In this document: one piece after another, positions 1 through 5,708 of the stretch
How positions within the stretch are numbered: position 1 is the stretch's first letter
Layout of the letters: each line of letters opens with the position of its first letter
DNA from: WANQ01 sp964448055
GTDB lineage: Archaea; Thermoproteota; Thermoprotei_A; Sulfolobales; WANQ01
NCBI GenBank assembly: GCA_964448055.1
Contig: CAYUVB010000054.1
Span: forward strand, 1 to 8,834
Direction: 5' to 3'
Length of the DNA stretch: 8,834 nucleotides
Notes under the pieces: generated by a model
Seen by the model: only the letters and a program-made list of their open reading frames with translations
Database searches by the model: none
What the model was told of the DNA's origin: nothing
Position numbers and translations under genes: made by a program

Positions 1-221
1 ATGTTTACGTGTGCTACTACTGTTCCGTCTAGTTCTAGTGCGCTGCTTGCTTCTCCTAGGCCTCTCTGTATTGCTGCTCGGCTCTGCTGGGTTGTGAAGA
101 ATCCCATGTTTAGTACTACGAATGCTAGTGCTGCAGCAACTATTACGAATGCTATCATTACGATAGCGCTTTCGATTCCTACGATTCCCTTTCTTTTGTT
201 TCTTCTATTTGTTTTACTCAT
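1..221 (-). CDS. flaB: archaellin (archaeal flagellin), N-terminal part
   Basis: This is the structural subunit of the archaellum filament, made as a preprotein, cut by the FlaK/PibD prepilin peptidase and assembled outside the cell membrane. The visible 73 residues start MSKTNRRNKRKG and continue IVGIESAIVMIAFVIVAAAL. This is a class III signal peptide: a basic leader, predicted cleavage after G12, glycine at mature position 3, then a long hydrophobic helix (about residues 13-38) that forms the filament core. QQS, RAAIQ and GEASSALEL follow, as in archaellins. Translation runs off the left edge of the window, so most of the protein (archaellins are usually 200 residues or more) is missing. 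The ATG at 221 is preceded by GGTGA (about 235-230), with a TTTAAA box further up. Further archaellum genes probably lie beyond the left edge; that is inference. The family call is secure. An archaeal pilin is the only realistic alternative. Confidence 0.9.
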   Translation of the reverse strand, partial: MSKTNRRNKRKGIVGIESAIVMIAFVIVAAALAFVVLNMGFFTTQQSRAAIQRGLGEASSALELDGTVVAHVN

Positions 222-253
222 TCCTGGTTTCACCTTGAAGAAAATGCTCAAGT

Positions 254-263
254 ACTTTAAATA
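254..263. promoter_or_regulatory. TATA-like box, possibly shared by divergent promoters
   Basis: The sequence ACTTTAAATA contains the self-complementary hexamer TTTAAA. Read on the minus strand it lies about 37 nt upstream of the archaellin ATG, which predicts a short leader carrying the GGTGA ribosome site. Read on the plus strand it would place a transcript start near 285, just before the GC-rich foldable block. Promoter position is inferred from the usual archaeal spacing of about 25 nt from TATA to start. Confidence 0.45.
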
Positions 264-300
264 GGTCTACTGGTAGTATGCGACTAGGCATCTACTTTCT

Positions 301-404
301 GTGGGGCTTCACTCTCATTATTAGTGGCCGTGTTGGGGTAACTGAAGACGGTGCCCGATCGCCAGTAGCACCGTAGGGGTGGAGTCACAGTCGTTTACCC
401 AACA
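301..404 (+). ncRNA. GC-rich foldable block, candidate structured RNA (type unknown)
   Basis: Bases 301-400 are about 57% G+C, much richer than the surrounding DNA, and no reading frame here looks like protein. Two strong self-complementary pairs are visible: TGTTGGG (331-337) with CCCAACA (398-404), extended by TAA/TTA, and ACGGTGC (348-354) with GCACCGT (368-374), closing a 13-nt loop. A third pairing, 305-315 with 376-386 and several G-U pairs, brackets the inner hairpin. It is incompatible with the outer stem unless a pseudoknot forms. A TATA-like box at 254-263 would start a plus-strand transcript near 285. It is not a tRNA: there is no T-arm, and the 7-bp outer stem lacks the other arms. 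No clear C/D or H/ACA motif set was found. The strand is a guess, and a regulatory DNA or mRNA leader structure is an alternative. Confidence 0.35.
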
Positions 405-416
405 AAATAATATATT
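404..416 (+). promoter_or_regulatory. probable TATA region for the 495-1304 gene
   Basis: The AT run AAAATAATATATT follows directly after the GC-rich block and lies about 80 nt upstream of the ATG at 495. It would give a transcript start near 435-440 and a leader of about 55 nt holding the strong ribosome site GGAGGAG (479-485). The call rests only on composition and spacing. Confidence 0.4.
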
Positions 417-494
417 CCTTTCATGTACTCTGTAAGCTTAGAGGGCACGGGTGAGGTATGGGAGAGGTAAGAGGAATAGGAGGAGCTGTTTCAT

Positions 495-1304
495 ATGATG
501 GAGAAAGACGGGTCTGATGAGAAAAACACCTTTGATTACCTGTCTATTATAGTTGATGGTGAGGACATTTTAGGTTGTGTTATCCTGGATAGGTATCTGA
601 GGCTAATAGCTGAGTATCCGCCTAATTTCTCAAAGTCTTTGCCAACGAATATAGTCAATTCATGCTCGCTACTTGATAAAGTAGGTGATTACCTCGTCCT
701 TGAACATCATGATGATAGGAATGGGGAGGCAAAGTTTATCATTATTCTCCTGCCATCTCACTCTGTTATGATACTTAAGGTTAGACCAGATATCGCTGGT
801 GAAACCATAGCTAGGGAACTGGTTAGGCTTGTATTAAGTGATGTTGATACATTATTTGTGAGAACACCAGCCTTGTCCGAGGAGGCTAAACGGCATTTGT
901 TGAAGATTTTAGAAGATGTTATTGTGAGAAGATTTGGTAATGCCATGTATATTTCACTTAGATCCTACGTAGGAGCTAGGAGTGGTGGTAAGAACTTACT
1001 GGAGCTAATGCTACAATCACCTAGGGAACTAGTAAAAATGTTGGCAGACTACCTAGGTGGGTCAACGGAAACTGCAATGCACTTTCTAGAGACAATTGTA
1101 AGAGGGATACATGAAGAACTAGGGATTACGCCAATAATAGATTTACGTGAAGCACTAAAGAACTTGATGAAAGGGGACGAGGAGGGTTTCAAAAACCTAA
1201 TACTTGAAGTAGTGCTTAGGCTAGAATTAGAGCATAAGAGGTCTAATACTTCATATCTAAGTGTAAAAACTACTGCTTCTGGTGGTTACCATGAAGTTAT
1301 GTGA
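495..1304 (+). CDS. unrecognised 269-residue protein next to archaellin
   Basis: I do not recognise this protein. It is soluble by appearance, with no signal peptide or membrane span. Residues about 17-115 alternate strands and helices: IIVDGEDILGCVILDRYLRL, then FIIILLPSHSVMILKVRP, then a helix through IARELVRLVL. This loosely recalls small alpha/beta folds such as Roadblock/LC7, but that is a weak guess. From about residue 170 the protein is helical and acidic (SPRELVKMLADYLGG, FLETIVRGIHEELG, LREALKNLMKGDEEG). The start is firm: an in-frame TAG lies at 477-479, GGAGGAG precedes the start by 9 nt, and ATG codons at 495 and 498 are adjacent. It is divergent from the archaellin gene, so a shared role in motility is possible but unproven. 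It stands alone on its strand. The gene is real on length and ribosome-site grounds; its function is unknown. Confidence 0.8.
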   Translation: MMEKDGSDEKNTFDYLSIIVDGEDILGCVILDRYLRLIAEYPPNFSKSLPTNIVNSCSLLDKVGDYLVLEHHDDRNGEAKFIIILLPSHSVMILKVRPDIAGETIARELVRLVLSDVDTLFVRTPALSEEAKRHLLKILEDVIVRRFGNAMYISLRSYVGARSGGKNLLELMLQSPRELVKMLADYLGGSTETAMHFLETIVRGIHEELGITPIIDLREALKNLMKGDEEGFKNLILEVVLRLELEHKRSNTSYLSVKTTASGGYHEVM

Positions 1305-1654
1305 ACTATTTTTGACCATGTTAGTTATATTTTAAAGCACCCAACAGGCAGGTTTTAATGAAAAGCATCAACTATATTTTCTACAAAATAATCTTAAGCT
1401 CTCTCCCCTTACTTATTATATCTATTTCTTTAAGCAAAACTAGTTGTCTAAGAAACATGTTTAGGTCATAGTGTGTAAGCGATCACAACTTCTCTATGAA
1501 ATTAAAACAAGTTTAAGATATTAATGACGTATTTTCCATTAGATACGCTTTTGCATAACTATATTTTTCTTTTCAAGACTTTCCTTTTCGAAAATCTCTA
1601 AAAGAATGTTTTATGTATAAAACTTATTAAGAATTTCCTGATAAAATCCTTCTA
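1305..1654. other. AT-rich gap between genes
   Basis: This stretch of about 350 bases carries no convincing gene. A T-run (ATTTTTG at about 1309) just after the upstream stop may act as a U-tract terminator. A TATA-like ATATTTTAAAG (about 1327-1336) precedes a 37-codon frame at 1358-1471 whose product would be one hydrophobic segment; see the findings. TATAAAA at 1616-1622 could be the promoter of the GC-rich block that follows. The remainder is low-complexity AT-rich DNA in which I see nothing. Confidence 0.5.
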
Positions 1655-1730
1655 TGATCCCTGCCTCTCTAACCGTACCCCGTTGCTCGGGGTGGGATGA
1701 GGGGAGGTTCCGTCGGGCGGCGTCCATTAC
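1655..1730 (+). ncRNA. second GC-rich hairpin block, candidate structured RNA
   Basis: Bases 1661-1730 are about 66% G+C in an otherwise AT-rich gap. They contain a perfect hairpin, ACCCCG (1677-1682) with CGGGGT (1688-1693) around a 5-nt loop. It is nested inside a longer stem formed by CCTCTC (1664-1669) and GAGGGG (1699-1704), with a competing register one step downstream. A further small hairpin CCG/CGG lies at 1710-1720. TATAAAA at 1616-1622 is well placed to start a plus-strand RNA near 1645. The block ends only about 10 bp past the stop codon of the minus-strand ATPase gene, so a 3' structure or transcription barrier for that gene is the main alternative. No tRNA, C/D or H/ACA signature was found. 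Confidence 0.35.
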
Positions 1731-1740
1731 ATGTAGCTAA

Positions 1741-2856
1741 TTAAATATGTTTATGTTTTAACAATAGTTGTTTTAGTATTGGGTCAGGTATCTGGTAAAT
1801 GTTGTTCTTCTTTTCAAGAAAACCTGCATCTACGAGGTTTCTTAATAATTGAGTAAACACGTAATCACTTATTTTTTTACCTTCAATTACTTCTAGGTAT
1901 CTTTTAATACTTGACCAGGAATTATGGTTTTCAGCTACAGCCCTAAGTATCAAAGTATATCTTTTTGCTGCTATAGGTCTTATTCTTAAGTAGTTCTTAT
2001 ACTCTTGTAGCACCATTTTCATTGCTTTTTCTAGTACCTCGTCTACTACTCTAGTAGTTATACCCTTAGTTAATGCGTAGTATCCAAACATTGTTAGCCA
2101 TCCAGGTATACCATCTAGTACGCTAACAGCATGCTCAAGTATTGTTCTTGGAGCTCTTATACCGTACTCTAGAAACCCTTTCTCTAGGAAATCTATGCTT
2201 TGATCATATGAGAATTTGTTAAGCCTTATCTCTAACGCTACTCTACCATAAAGCGGTGCATTAGGGTCGTGTAACTTTAGGAACCTATAGAGCATCCCTA
2301 TTTGTGAACCAGTAAAAACCATTGATATGTTCTTTAAATGATCGTATACATATGCTAGTACTGGTAAGATCCTAATACCCCTAAGTTTAGCTAACTCCTG
2401 TGCTTCATCGAATCCTATAATAACACATAATCCTTGGTTCATAGCCCACTCATTTATAGTTTCAAGTATACTAGTTATGGTTGGTCTCTCTTTTCTGCTA
2501 GTATCGAGTTCTAATTGAAAACCTGCTACTTTAATGCCTTTAACCTTACTTAACAAATCACTTAGTCCACGAGCTCTCTTCAGCAACTTACTAAGAGATC
2601 TAGTGAATACTTCAAGAAATTCATAGTATGTTATACTGTTCTTCTCCTCGAAAACTCTGCAGTTAACAATAACATTAGGTAGATTAGTCTCATTCAAGCT
2701 AACCTGTAATAATGAGGTCTTACCAGTTCTTCTTAACCCTAGTAGGAGGATGAGTGGTGAGCACTCTCGGAAGCCCTTAGCAAGAAGACTTAGTTCAATC
2801 TCTCTATCATATAGATCCCTTCTATTGGATTTAGGCCTAGGGTCGAAGAGAGGCAA
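1741..2856 (-). CDS. archaeal ATPase_2-type P-loop ATPase with C-terminal winged helix
   Basis: This is a member of the archaeal ATPase family (Pfam PF01637 type, STAND/AAA-like), a large paralogous group in hyperthermophilic archaea whose cellular roles are mostly unknown. The N-terminus LFDPRPKSNRRDLYDREIEL is the family's usual opening. Walker A is GLRRTGKT (40-47). Walker B is LCVIIGFDEAQEL (143-155) with D150 and E151. A sensor-1-like FTGSQ lies at 181-185, and DGIPGWLTMFGYYAL (248-262) is the conserved post-ATPase segment. Residues about 295-371 look like a winged-helix domain (AVAENHNSWSSIKRYLEV, FTQLLRNLVDAGFLEKK). At 371 residues it is full length. The start is TTG at 2856: a stop codon sits two codons upstream, and the next in-frame ATG falls near residue 138, after Walker A. 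An AGGGG site lies 9 nt ahead. It stands alone and is divergent from the Nudix gene. All catalytic motifs are intact, so it should hydrolyse ATP; its partner is unknown. Confidence 0.88.
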   Translation of the reverse strand: MPLFDPRPKSNRRDLYDREIELSLLAKGFRECSPLILLLGLRRTGKTSLLQVSLNETNLPNVIVNCRVFEEKNSITYYEFLEVFTRSLSKLLKRARGLSDLLSKVKGIKVAGFQLELDTSRKERPTITSILETINEWAMNQGLCVIIGFDEAQELAKLRGIRILPVLAYVYDHLKNISMVFTGSQIGMLYRFLKLHDPNAPLYGRVALEIRLNKFSYDQSIDFLEKGFLEYGIRAPRTILEHAVSVLDGIPGWLTMFGYYALTKGITTRVVDEVLEKAMKMVLQEYKNYLRIRPIAAKRYTLILRAVAENHNSWSSIKRYLEVIEGKKISDYVFTQLLRNLVDAGFLEKKNNIYQIPDPILKQLLLKHKHI

Positions 2857-2858
2857 AG

Positions 2859-2896
2859 ACTACTACCCCTAGAAGCAACTACTACCCCTAGAAGTA
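2859..2896. repeat. 19-bp tandem duplication upstream of the ATPase start
   Basis: Two adjacent 19-bp units, ACTACTACCCCTAGAAGCA (2859-2877) and the same with one change near its end (2878-2896), lie immediately before the ATPase TTG. Read on the minus strand each carries TAGGGGTAGTAGT, so the ribosome-site-like AGGGG is duplicated. Only the proximal copy, 9 nt from the TTG, has good spacing. It is too short and too isolated to be CRISPR. Confidence 0.85.
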
Positions 2897-2965
2897 ATCA
2901 TCTCCGGTAAATAAGCTTTAACTATAATGACACTATATTAAGTGATGCCCCAATAACCTATGCCC

Positions 2966-2975
2966 TATTAAATAC
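2966..2975 (+). promoter_or_regulatory. possible TATA box for the Nudix gene
   Basis: TATTAAATAC lies about 80 nt upstream of the TTG start of the Nudix gene and would give a leader of about 50 nt. The rest of this divergent gap (2897-3052) also holds minus-strand TATA-like runs near 2914-2922 and 2931-2943 that could serve the ATPase. The assignment rests on composition and spacing only. Confidence 0.3.
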
Positions 2976-3052
2976 TTAAGTCCAGGTCTGTATTAGTAAG
3001 AGATGGTATACAACTACAGAATAGTTAGAGAAATACAATGAGTTGGTAAATA

Positions 3053-3559
3053 TTGAACAGAGTTCATGGAGTAAAATATGCTGCTGTAAATGTTGTTTTC
3101 CGTGATGTTGGAGGTTTCCGTGAGCTCTTATTTATTAAGCGTAGAGTTAATCCATTTGATCCTTGGAGCGGTGATGTAGGGTTCCCTGGTGGAGGTTCTA
3201 AGGAGTCTGAGAATCCAGTAGAAACTGCTTTACGTGAAACCTGGGAGGAGGTAGGCATACATCCGAGTATGCTTGAAGTCTTAGGTATATATGGTTTTGA
3301 GAAAACCTCAATTATACCTAGTTTACGTATAGCTATAGTATTATCAAAGCTTCGTGTGGATGACATTAAATTAAACCCTGCATGGGATGAAGTTAGCGAG
3401 GTCTTCTGGACTAGATTAAATGATATCGTGGGACCCATCAGAATATTTCATCCATTTAAGGGTGTCATAGTTGAAGCATACATAGCAGGCCGTTACATTA
3501 TATGGGGATTTACTAAAAGAGTTCTTAGAAAGATACTTCCCATTCTTAAGCAACTATGA
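3053..3559 (+). CDS. Nudix hydrolase, CoA-pyrophosphatase-like
   Basis: This cytosolic enzyme should cleave a nucleoside diphosphate linked to another group, with Mg2+ or Mn2+. The Nudix box is complete: G47, E53, R61-E62, E65-E66 and G68 in GGSKESENPVETALRETWEE plus VGI. Just before it, LLFIKRRVNPFDPWSGDVGF (residues 25-44) leads into PGG. This resembles the segment ahead of the Nudix box in the CoA pyrophosphatase group (NudL/NUDT7/NUDT8), so CoA or a CoA derivative is a reasonable but unproven substrate. At 168 residues the length is normal for a single-domain Nudix protein. The start is TTG at 3053: a TAA lies at 3047-3049 and no other start codon occurs before the conserved core. The ribosome site is weak. 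The 3' end overlaps the convergent DUF1614 gene by 14 bp, with no room for a terminator between them. Confidence 0.88.
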   Translation: MNRVHGVKYAAVNVVFRDVGGFRELLFIKRRVNPFDPWSGDVGFPGGGSKESENPVETALRETWEEVGIHPSMLEVLGIYGFEKTSIIPSLRIAIVLSKLRVDDIKLNPAWDEVSEVFWTRLNDIVGPIRIFHPFKGVIVEAYIAGRYIIWGFTKRVLRKILPILKQL

Positions 3560-4295
3560 ATGCTAACATCATTGCTAATAACCCGGATAAGTATATTCCA
3601 TCGAATGTTCCTGCTCCACCAATACTTACCACACTAGGACCTAACATGTCTATGAATTTCTCTTTATCCTTCATGAACCTAAGCACGTCAGCCCCAATAA
3701 GGCTTCCAAGCGTTCCTGCAATGTATGCCGTTGGCGCTAATAATCTACTTGGACCTACAAGCACTAGTGATGCCAATACAGCTACTGCTGGTGGAATAAA
3801 CATTGGTACCGCTATTCCTACACCTGGTATAGGCTTCGTTACAACATACGTCACTAACGCTGTAACTAATAGTGCTCCCAGAACACTTGGTATTATAGTA
3901 GGTGCATTCAGTAGTAATCCATAGAACATAACTAGACTTATAATTAATGGTATAAGTGCCCCACCAATATTCAATGTAACTAGTATCTTATTTTCAACTA
4001 TTCTTCTACCTATAACCGGTATAGGTATACCGTAGAATAATATGTATTGGGTTTCATAGCGGACAGTATACGTACCTGTTCTCAACTCCTTTAAAACTAT
4101 GTTAAACGGACTTAATAATAGACTCAAATAGAACATTGTAAAAGATAGTATTATTCCTAAAGCTAACCCTAATCCTAGATATACGAATACCTTGACCACA
4201 ATGAATTGAGAGATAAGCATTAGTGGTAGAACTATAAACAAGTATGCCATGAATAGTATTGGATGTATTGGTAATGAAACTATTATCCTAGGCAA
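3546..4295 (-). CDS. DUF1614 family integral membrane protein
   Basis: This is a polytopic membrane protein of the DUF1614 family, found in archaea and bacteria, with no known function. Hydrophobic segments cover about residues 10-32, 34-60, 108-128, 131-153, 160-182, 184-203 and 232-249, which suggests six or seven spans. The conserved family landmarks are present: LNIGGALIPL (108-117), GADVLRF (201-207) and VVSIGGAGTFDGIYLSGLLA (222-241). A soluble loop at about 66-103 (RTGTYTVRYETQ ... GIPIPVIGRR) follows the second span. The start is TTG at 4295, with GGTG (4309-4306) 10 nt ahead; the N-terminal PIHPILFMAYLF is also family-like. It lies 22 bp after the two-TM protein gene, so it is probably the last gene of the methyltransferase operon. 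At 249 residues it is full length. Confidence 0.85.
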   Translation of the reverse strand: MPRIIVSLPIHPILFMAYLFIVLPLMLISQFIVVKVFVYLGLGLALGIILSFTMFYLSLLLSPFNIVLKELRTGTYTVRYETQYILFYGIPIPVIGRRIVENKILVTLNIGGALIPLIISLVMFYGLLLNAPTIIPSVLGALLVTALVTYVVTKPIPGVGIAVPMFIPPAVAVLASLVLVGPSRLLAPTAYIAGTLGSLIGADVLRFMKDKEKFIDMLGPSVVSIGGAGTFDGIYLSGLLAMMLAFIVA

Positions 4296-4317
4296 CTTAT
4301 GATTACACCGCTTTTAC

Positions 4318-4926
4318 TTATGCTTTTACGGGTATCTTAGATAGTATTAAAACACCATCCCTACAATATGTAAACCAAGTTCTATCCATAAACGTCGTGG
4401 TATAGGTGTACTCGATATTGCGATTTCTTGCTACATTTATTAATTTAAATATTTTACTCTTAAGTTTATTATAAGTGTCCTTGTACATGTTATTATTACT
4501 TAGTAACAGTTTATGACTACGTATAAGCTTCCATCCACGGTAAACATATAATACGTAGTCAAGTACTATCAGGGAACCGAAAACTACTACTGCTAGGTGC
4601 ATTAAACTAATACTTGTAACCATAATTATTCCTGCAATAATAATAATAGCTATTACCAAGAGCTTTTTAGTGTACTTACCAGCTATTGTACTTCCCAGAT
4701 ATACACCCATATACCATGAGTCAAGATCTACTAGGTCTATGGTACGTGTGTACTCTATCGTAGTAGTATTTCTTGATTTCCTGATCCATATTCTATAACC
4801 TTTTGTTTCATAGCTTAACCTATCATTTAGTTTAACTATTATTCTAGTGCTATCTCTAAGATTTTGAATTAATGCATTTAATGAACTGTAAGCCTCATTA
4901 ACCCTGATTATTGATCTAGTATACAA
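4318..4926 (-). CDS. unrecognised membrane protein with a two-helix hairpin
   Basis: I do not recognise this 202-residue protein. Residues about 88-108 (KLLVIAIIIIAGIIMVTSIS) and 110-129 (HLAVVVFGSLIVLDYVLYVY) form a tight transmembrane hairpin, with a polar N-terminal region of about 85 residues and a basic C-terminal region of about 70 (RGWKLIRSHK, KLKSKIFKLINVARNRN). By charge both ends are probably cytoplasmic. The start is TTG at 4926, only 2 bp after the methyltransferase stop; its ribosome site (AAGGA, 5 nt from the start) lies inside the end of the upstream gene, which implies coupled translation. The DUF1614 gene follows 22 bp on. Translation on either side of the hairpin gives no catalytic motif. 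The gene is real on length and operon grounds; its role is unknown. Confidence 0.75.
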   Translation of the reverse strand: MYTRSIIRVNEAYSSLNALIQNLRDSTRIIVKLNDRLSYETKGYRIWIRKSRNTTTIEYTRTIDLVDLDSWYMGVYLGSTIAGKYTKKLLVIAIIIIAGIIMVTSISLMHLAVVVFGSLIVLDYVLYVYRGWKLIRSHKLLLSNNNMYKDTYNKLKSKIFKLINVARNRNIEYTYTTTFMDRTWFTYCRDGVLILSKIPVKA

Positions 4927-4928
4927 TT

Positions 4929-5567
4929 TTATCCTTCTCTTTTACGAGCTTTTATACATACAAATCCTTTTCCCTCTGTCCTTGTATCCGGTAACTCCCA
5001 TCTAGGTTTTTCTGTAGGCTTAAAACTTAATACACCAACCTTCCCTATGACCTTGAAATCTGTTTTTACTAAATAATTCTCTAGTTCTCTTACAGTTATG
5101 AAGCGTGCATGCGAGTAAAATGGGTGGTTCTCTCTAGCTTTCCTAGCATAGTATTTACCCCATGAACTTTCTTTGGGTACGATGCATGCTATTACATCTC
5201 CTCCATCAATTAGTACGCGGTGTGCTTCCTTAAGAACTGCTTCTACATCATCTACAAAGCACAAGGTTACTATGAATACTATGGTTCCAAAAACACTACT
5301 ACGGAAAGGTAGCTTCTCTCCTACGCCTTGTATCACATTTATATTCCTTTCCTTAGCTAACAACAGCATGTTGAAACTTGGATCAACACCATACTCGAAA
5401 CCTAGCTTATAAGCAAAGTATCCTGTACCTACACCTACTTCTAGTATAGGTCTACGCTCTATTAGGTGGGCTACTGCATTTACCTCTAGCTCAGCTATTA
5501 GCGGGTTTCTTTGATACCATTCATCATAACGCTTCCATAACTTATCAAAGATGTATGCTTTGGACAG
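4929..5567 (-). CDS. class I SAM-dependent methyltransferase (CTG start proposed)
   Basis: This is a Methyltransf_11-type enzyme that should transfer a methyl group from S-adenosylmethionine to an unidentified small molecule. Counting the CTG as residue 1, FDKLWKRYDEWYQRNPLIAE (7-26) is the usual archaeal opening of the family. Motif I is PILEVGVGTGYF (40-51) and the motif-II-like acidic segment is GVDPS (60-64). Next come GEKLPFRSSVFGTIVFI, then CFVDDVEAVLKEAHRVLIDG (motif III region) and a C-terminal beta region. The first ATG (5369) would remove motif I and yield an inactive stub. The frame is open back to a TAG near 5597 but contains no ATG, GTG or TTG before motif I. The only near-start codon is CTG at 5567, preceded by AGGGAG (5579-5574) at 6 nt. 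With it the protein is 212 residues, normal for the family. It heads the three-gene minus-strand set. Confidence 0.8.
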   Translation of the reverse strand: MSKAYIFDKLWKRYDEWYQRNPLIAELEVNAVAHLIERRPILEVGVGTGYFAYKLGFEYGVDPSFNMLLLAKERNINVIQGVGEKLPFRSSVFGTIVFIVTLCFVDDVEAVLKEAHRVLIDGGDVIACIVPKESSWGKYYARKARENHPFYSHARFITVRELENYLVKTDFKVIGKVGVLSFKPTEKPRWELPDTRTEGKGFVCIKARKREG

Positions 5568-5599
5568 TGTATTCTCCCTAAACCTTATAATGGTGGTCT

Positions 5600-5652
5600 A
5601 AATGCTTAAGACTGTTTCTATTTATTATAGTTGAGTTATTTGTTAAGCATTT
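5600..5652. promoter_or_regulatory. 10-bp inverted repeat, candidate operator in a divergent promoter
   Basis: AAATGCTTAA (5600-5609) is matched perfectly by TTAAGCATTT (5643-5652), with 33 bp between. The half-site centres are 43 bp apart, close to four helical turns, so two regulator units would sit on the same face of the DNA. The right half-site lies about 15 bp upstream of the nitroreductase TATA-like box. The left one lies between the minus-strand TATA-like CTATAATAAATAG (5631-5619) and the methyltransferase start. That placement suits a factor controlling both genes; this is inference. Confidence 0.4.
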
Positions 5653-5666
5653 TGATATTTGTAAGC

Positions 5667-5673
5667 TTTAATA
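5667..5673 (+). promoter_or_regulatory. TATA-like box for nitroreductase
   Basis: TTTAATA lies about 38 nt upstream of the ATG at 5709. At the normal archaeal spacing transcription would start near 5695-5698, giving a very short leader that begins at the ribosome site GGAGGG (5696-5701). Confidence 0.5.
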
Positions 5674-5708
5674 CCATATGGTTAGATAACTACACGGAGG
5701 GCAAGTTT

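Noticed and set aside
1..264. Plus-strand 87-residue frame rich in Ser, Ala, Thr and Leu
   Set aside because: It is the antisense shadow of the archaellin N-terminus, whose minus-strand translation shows an unmistakable class III signal peptide.
331..404. A tRNA suggested by 74-nt length and a 7-bp closing stem
   Set aside because: There is no T-arm or T-loop sequence, no D-arm and no anticodon arm of normal size on either strand.
2859..2896. CRISPR repeat
   Set aside because: Only two directly adjacent copies with no spacer and no cas gene nearby.
3003..3049. Two tiny frames just upstream of the Nudix TTG (12 codons and 3 codons, overlapping ATGA)
   Set aside because: They are too short and lack ribosome sites. 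They do not look like a frameshifted N-terminus of the Nudix protein, which is complete without them.
3556..3924. Plus-strand 122-residue frame opposite the DUF1614 gene
   Set aside because: Low-complexity shadow of the membrane protein gene, with Asn/Thr/Pro-rich composition typical of antisense frames. The other antisense frames (758-946, 3064-3438, 5173-5412, 5852-6085, 8386-8598) were dropped for the same reason.
4929..5369. Methyltransferase starting at the first ATG (146 residues)
   Set aside because: This would remove the SAM-binding motif I and the conserved N-terminal helix, both of which are encoded in frame just upstream.
5631..5708. N-terminal extension of the nitroreductase from a TTG start
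   Set aside because: The extension is hydrophobic, not family-like, overlaps the promoter region, and the ATG at 5709 has a strong, well-spaced ribosome site.
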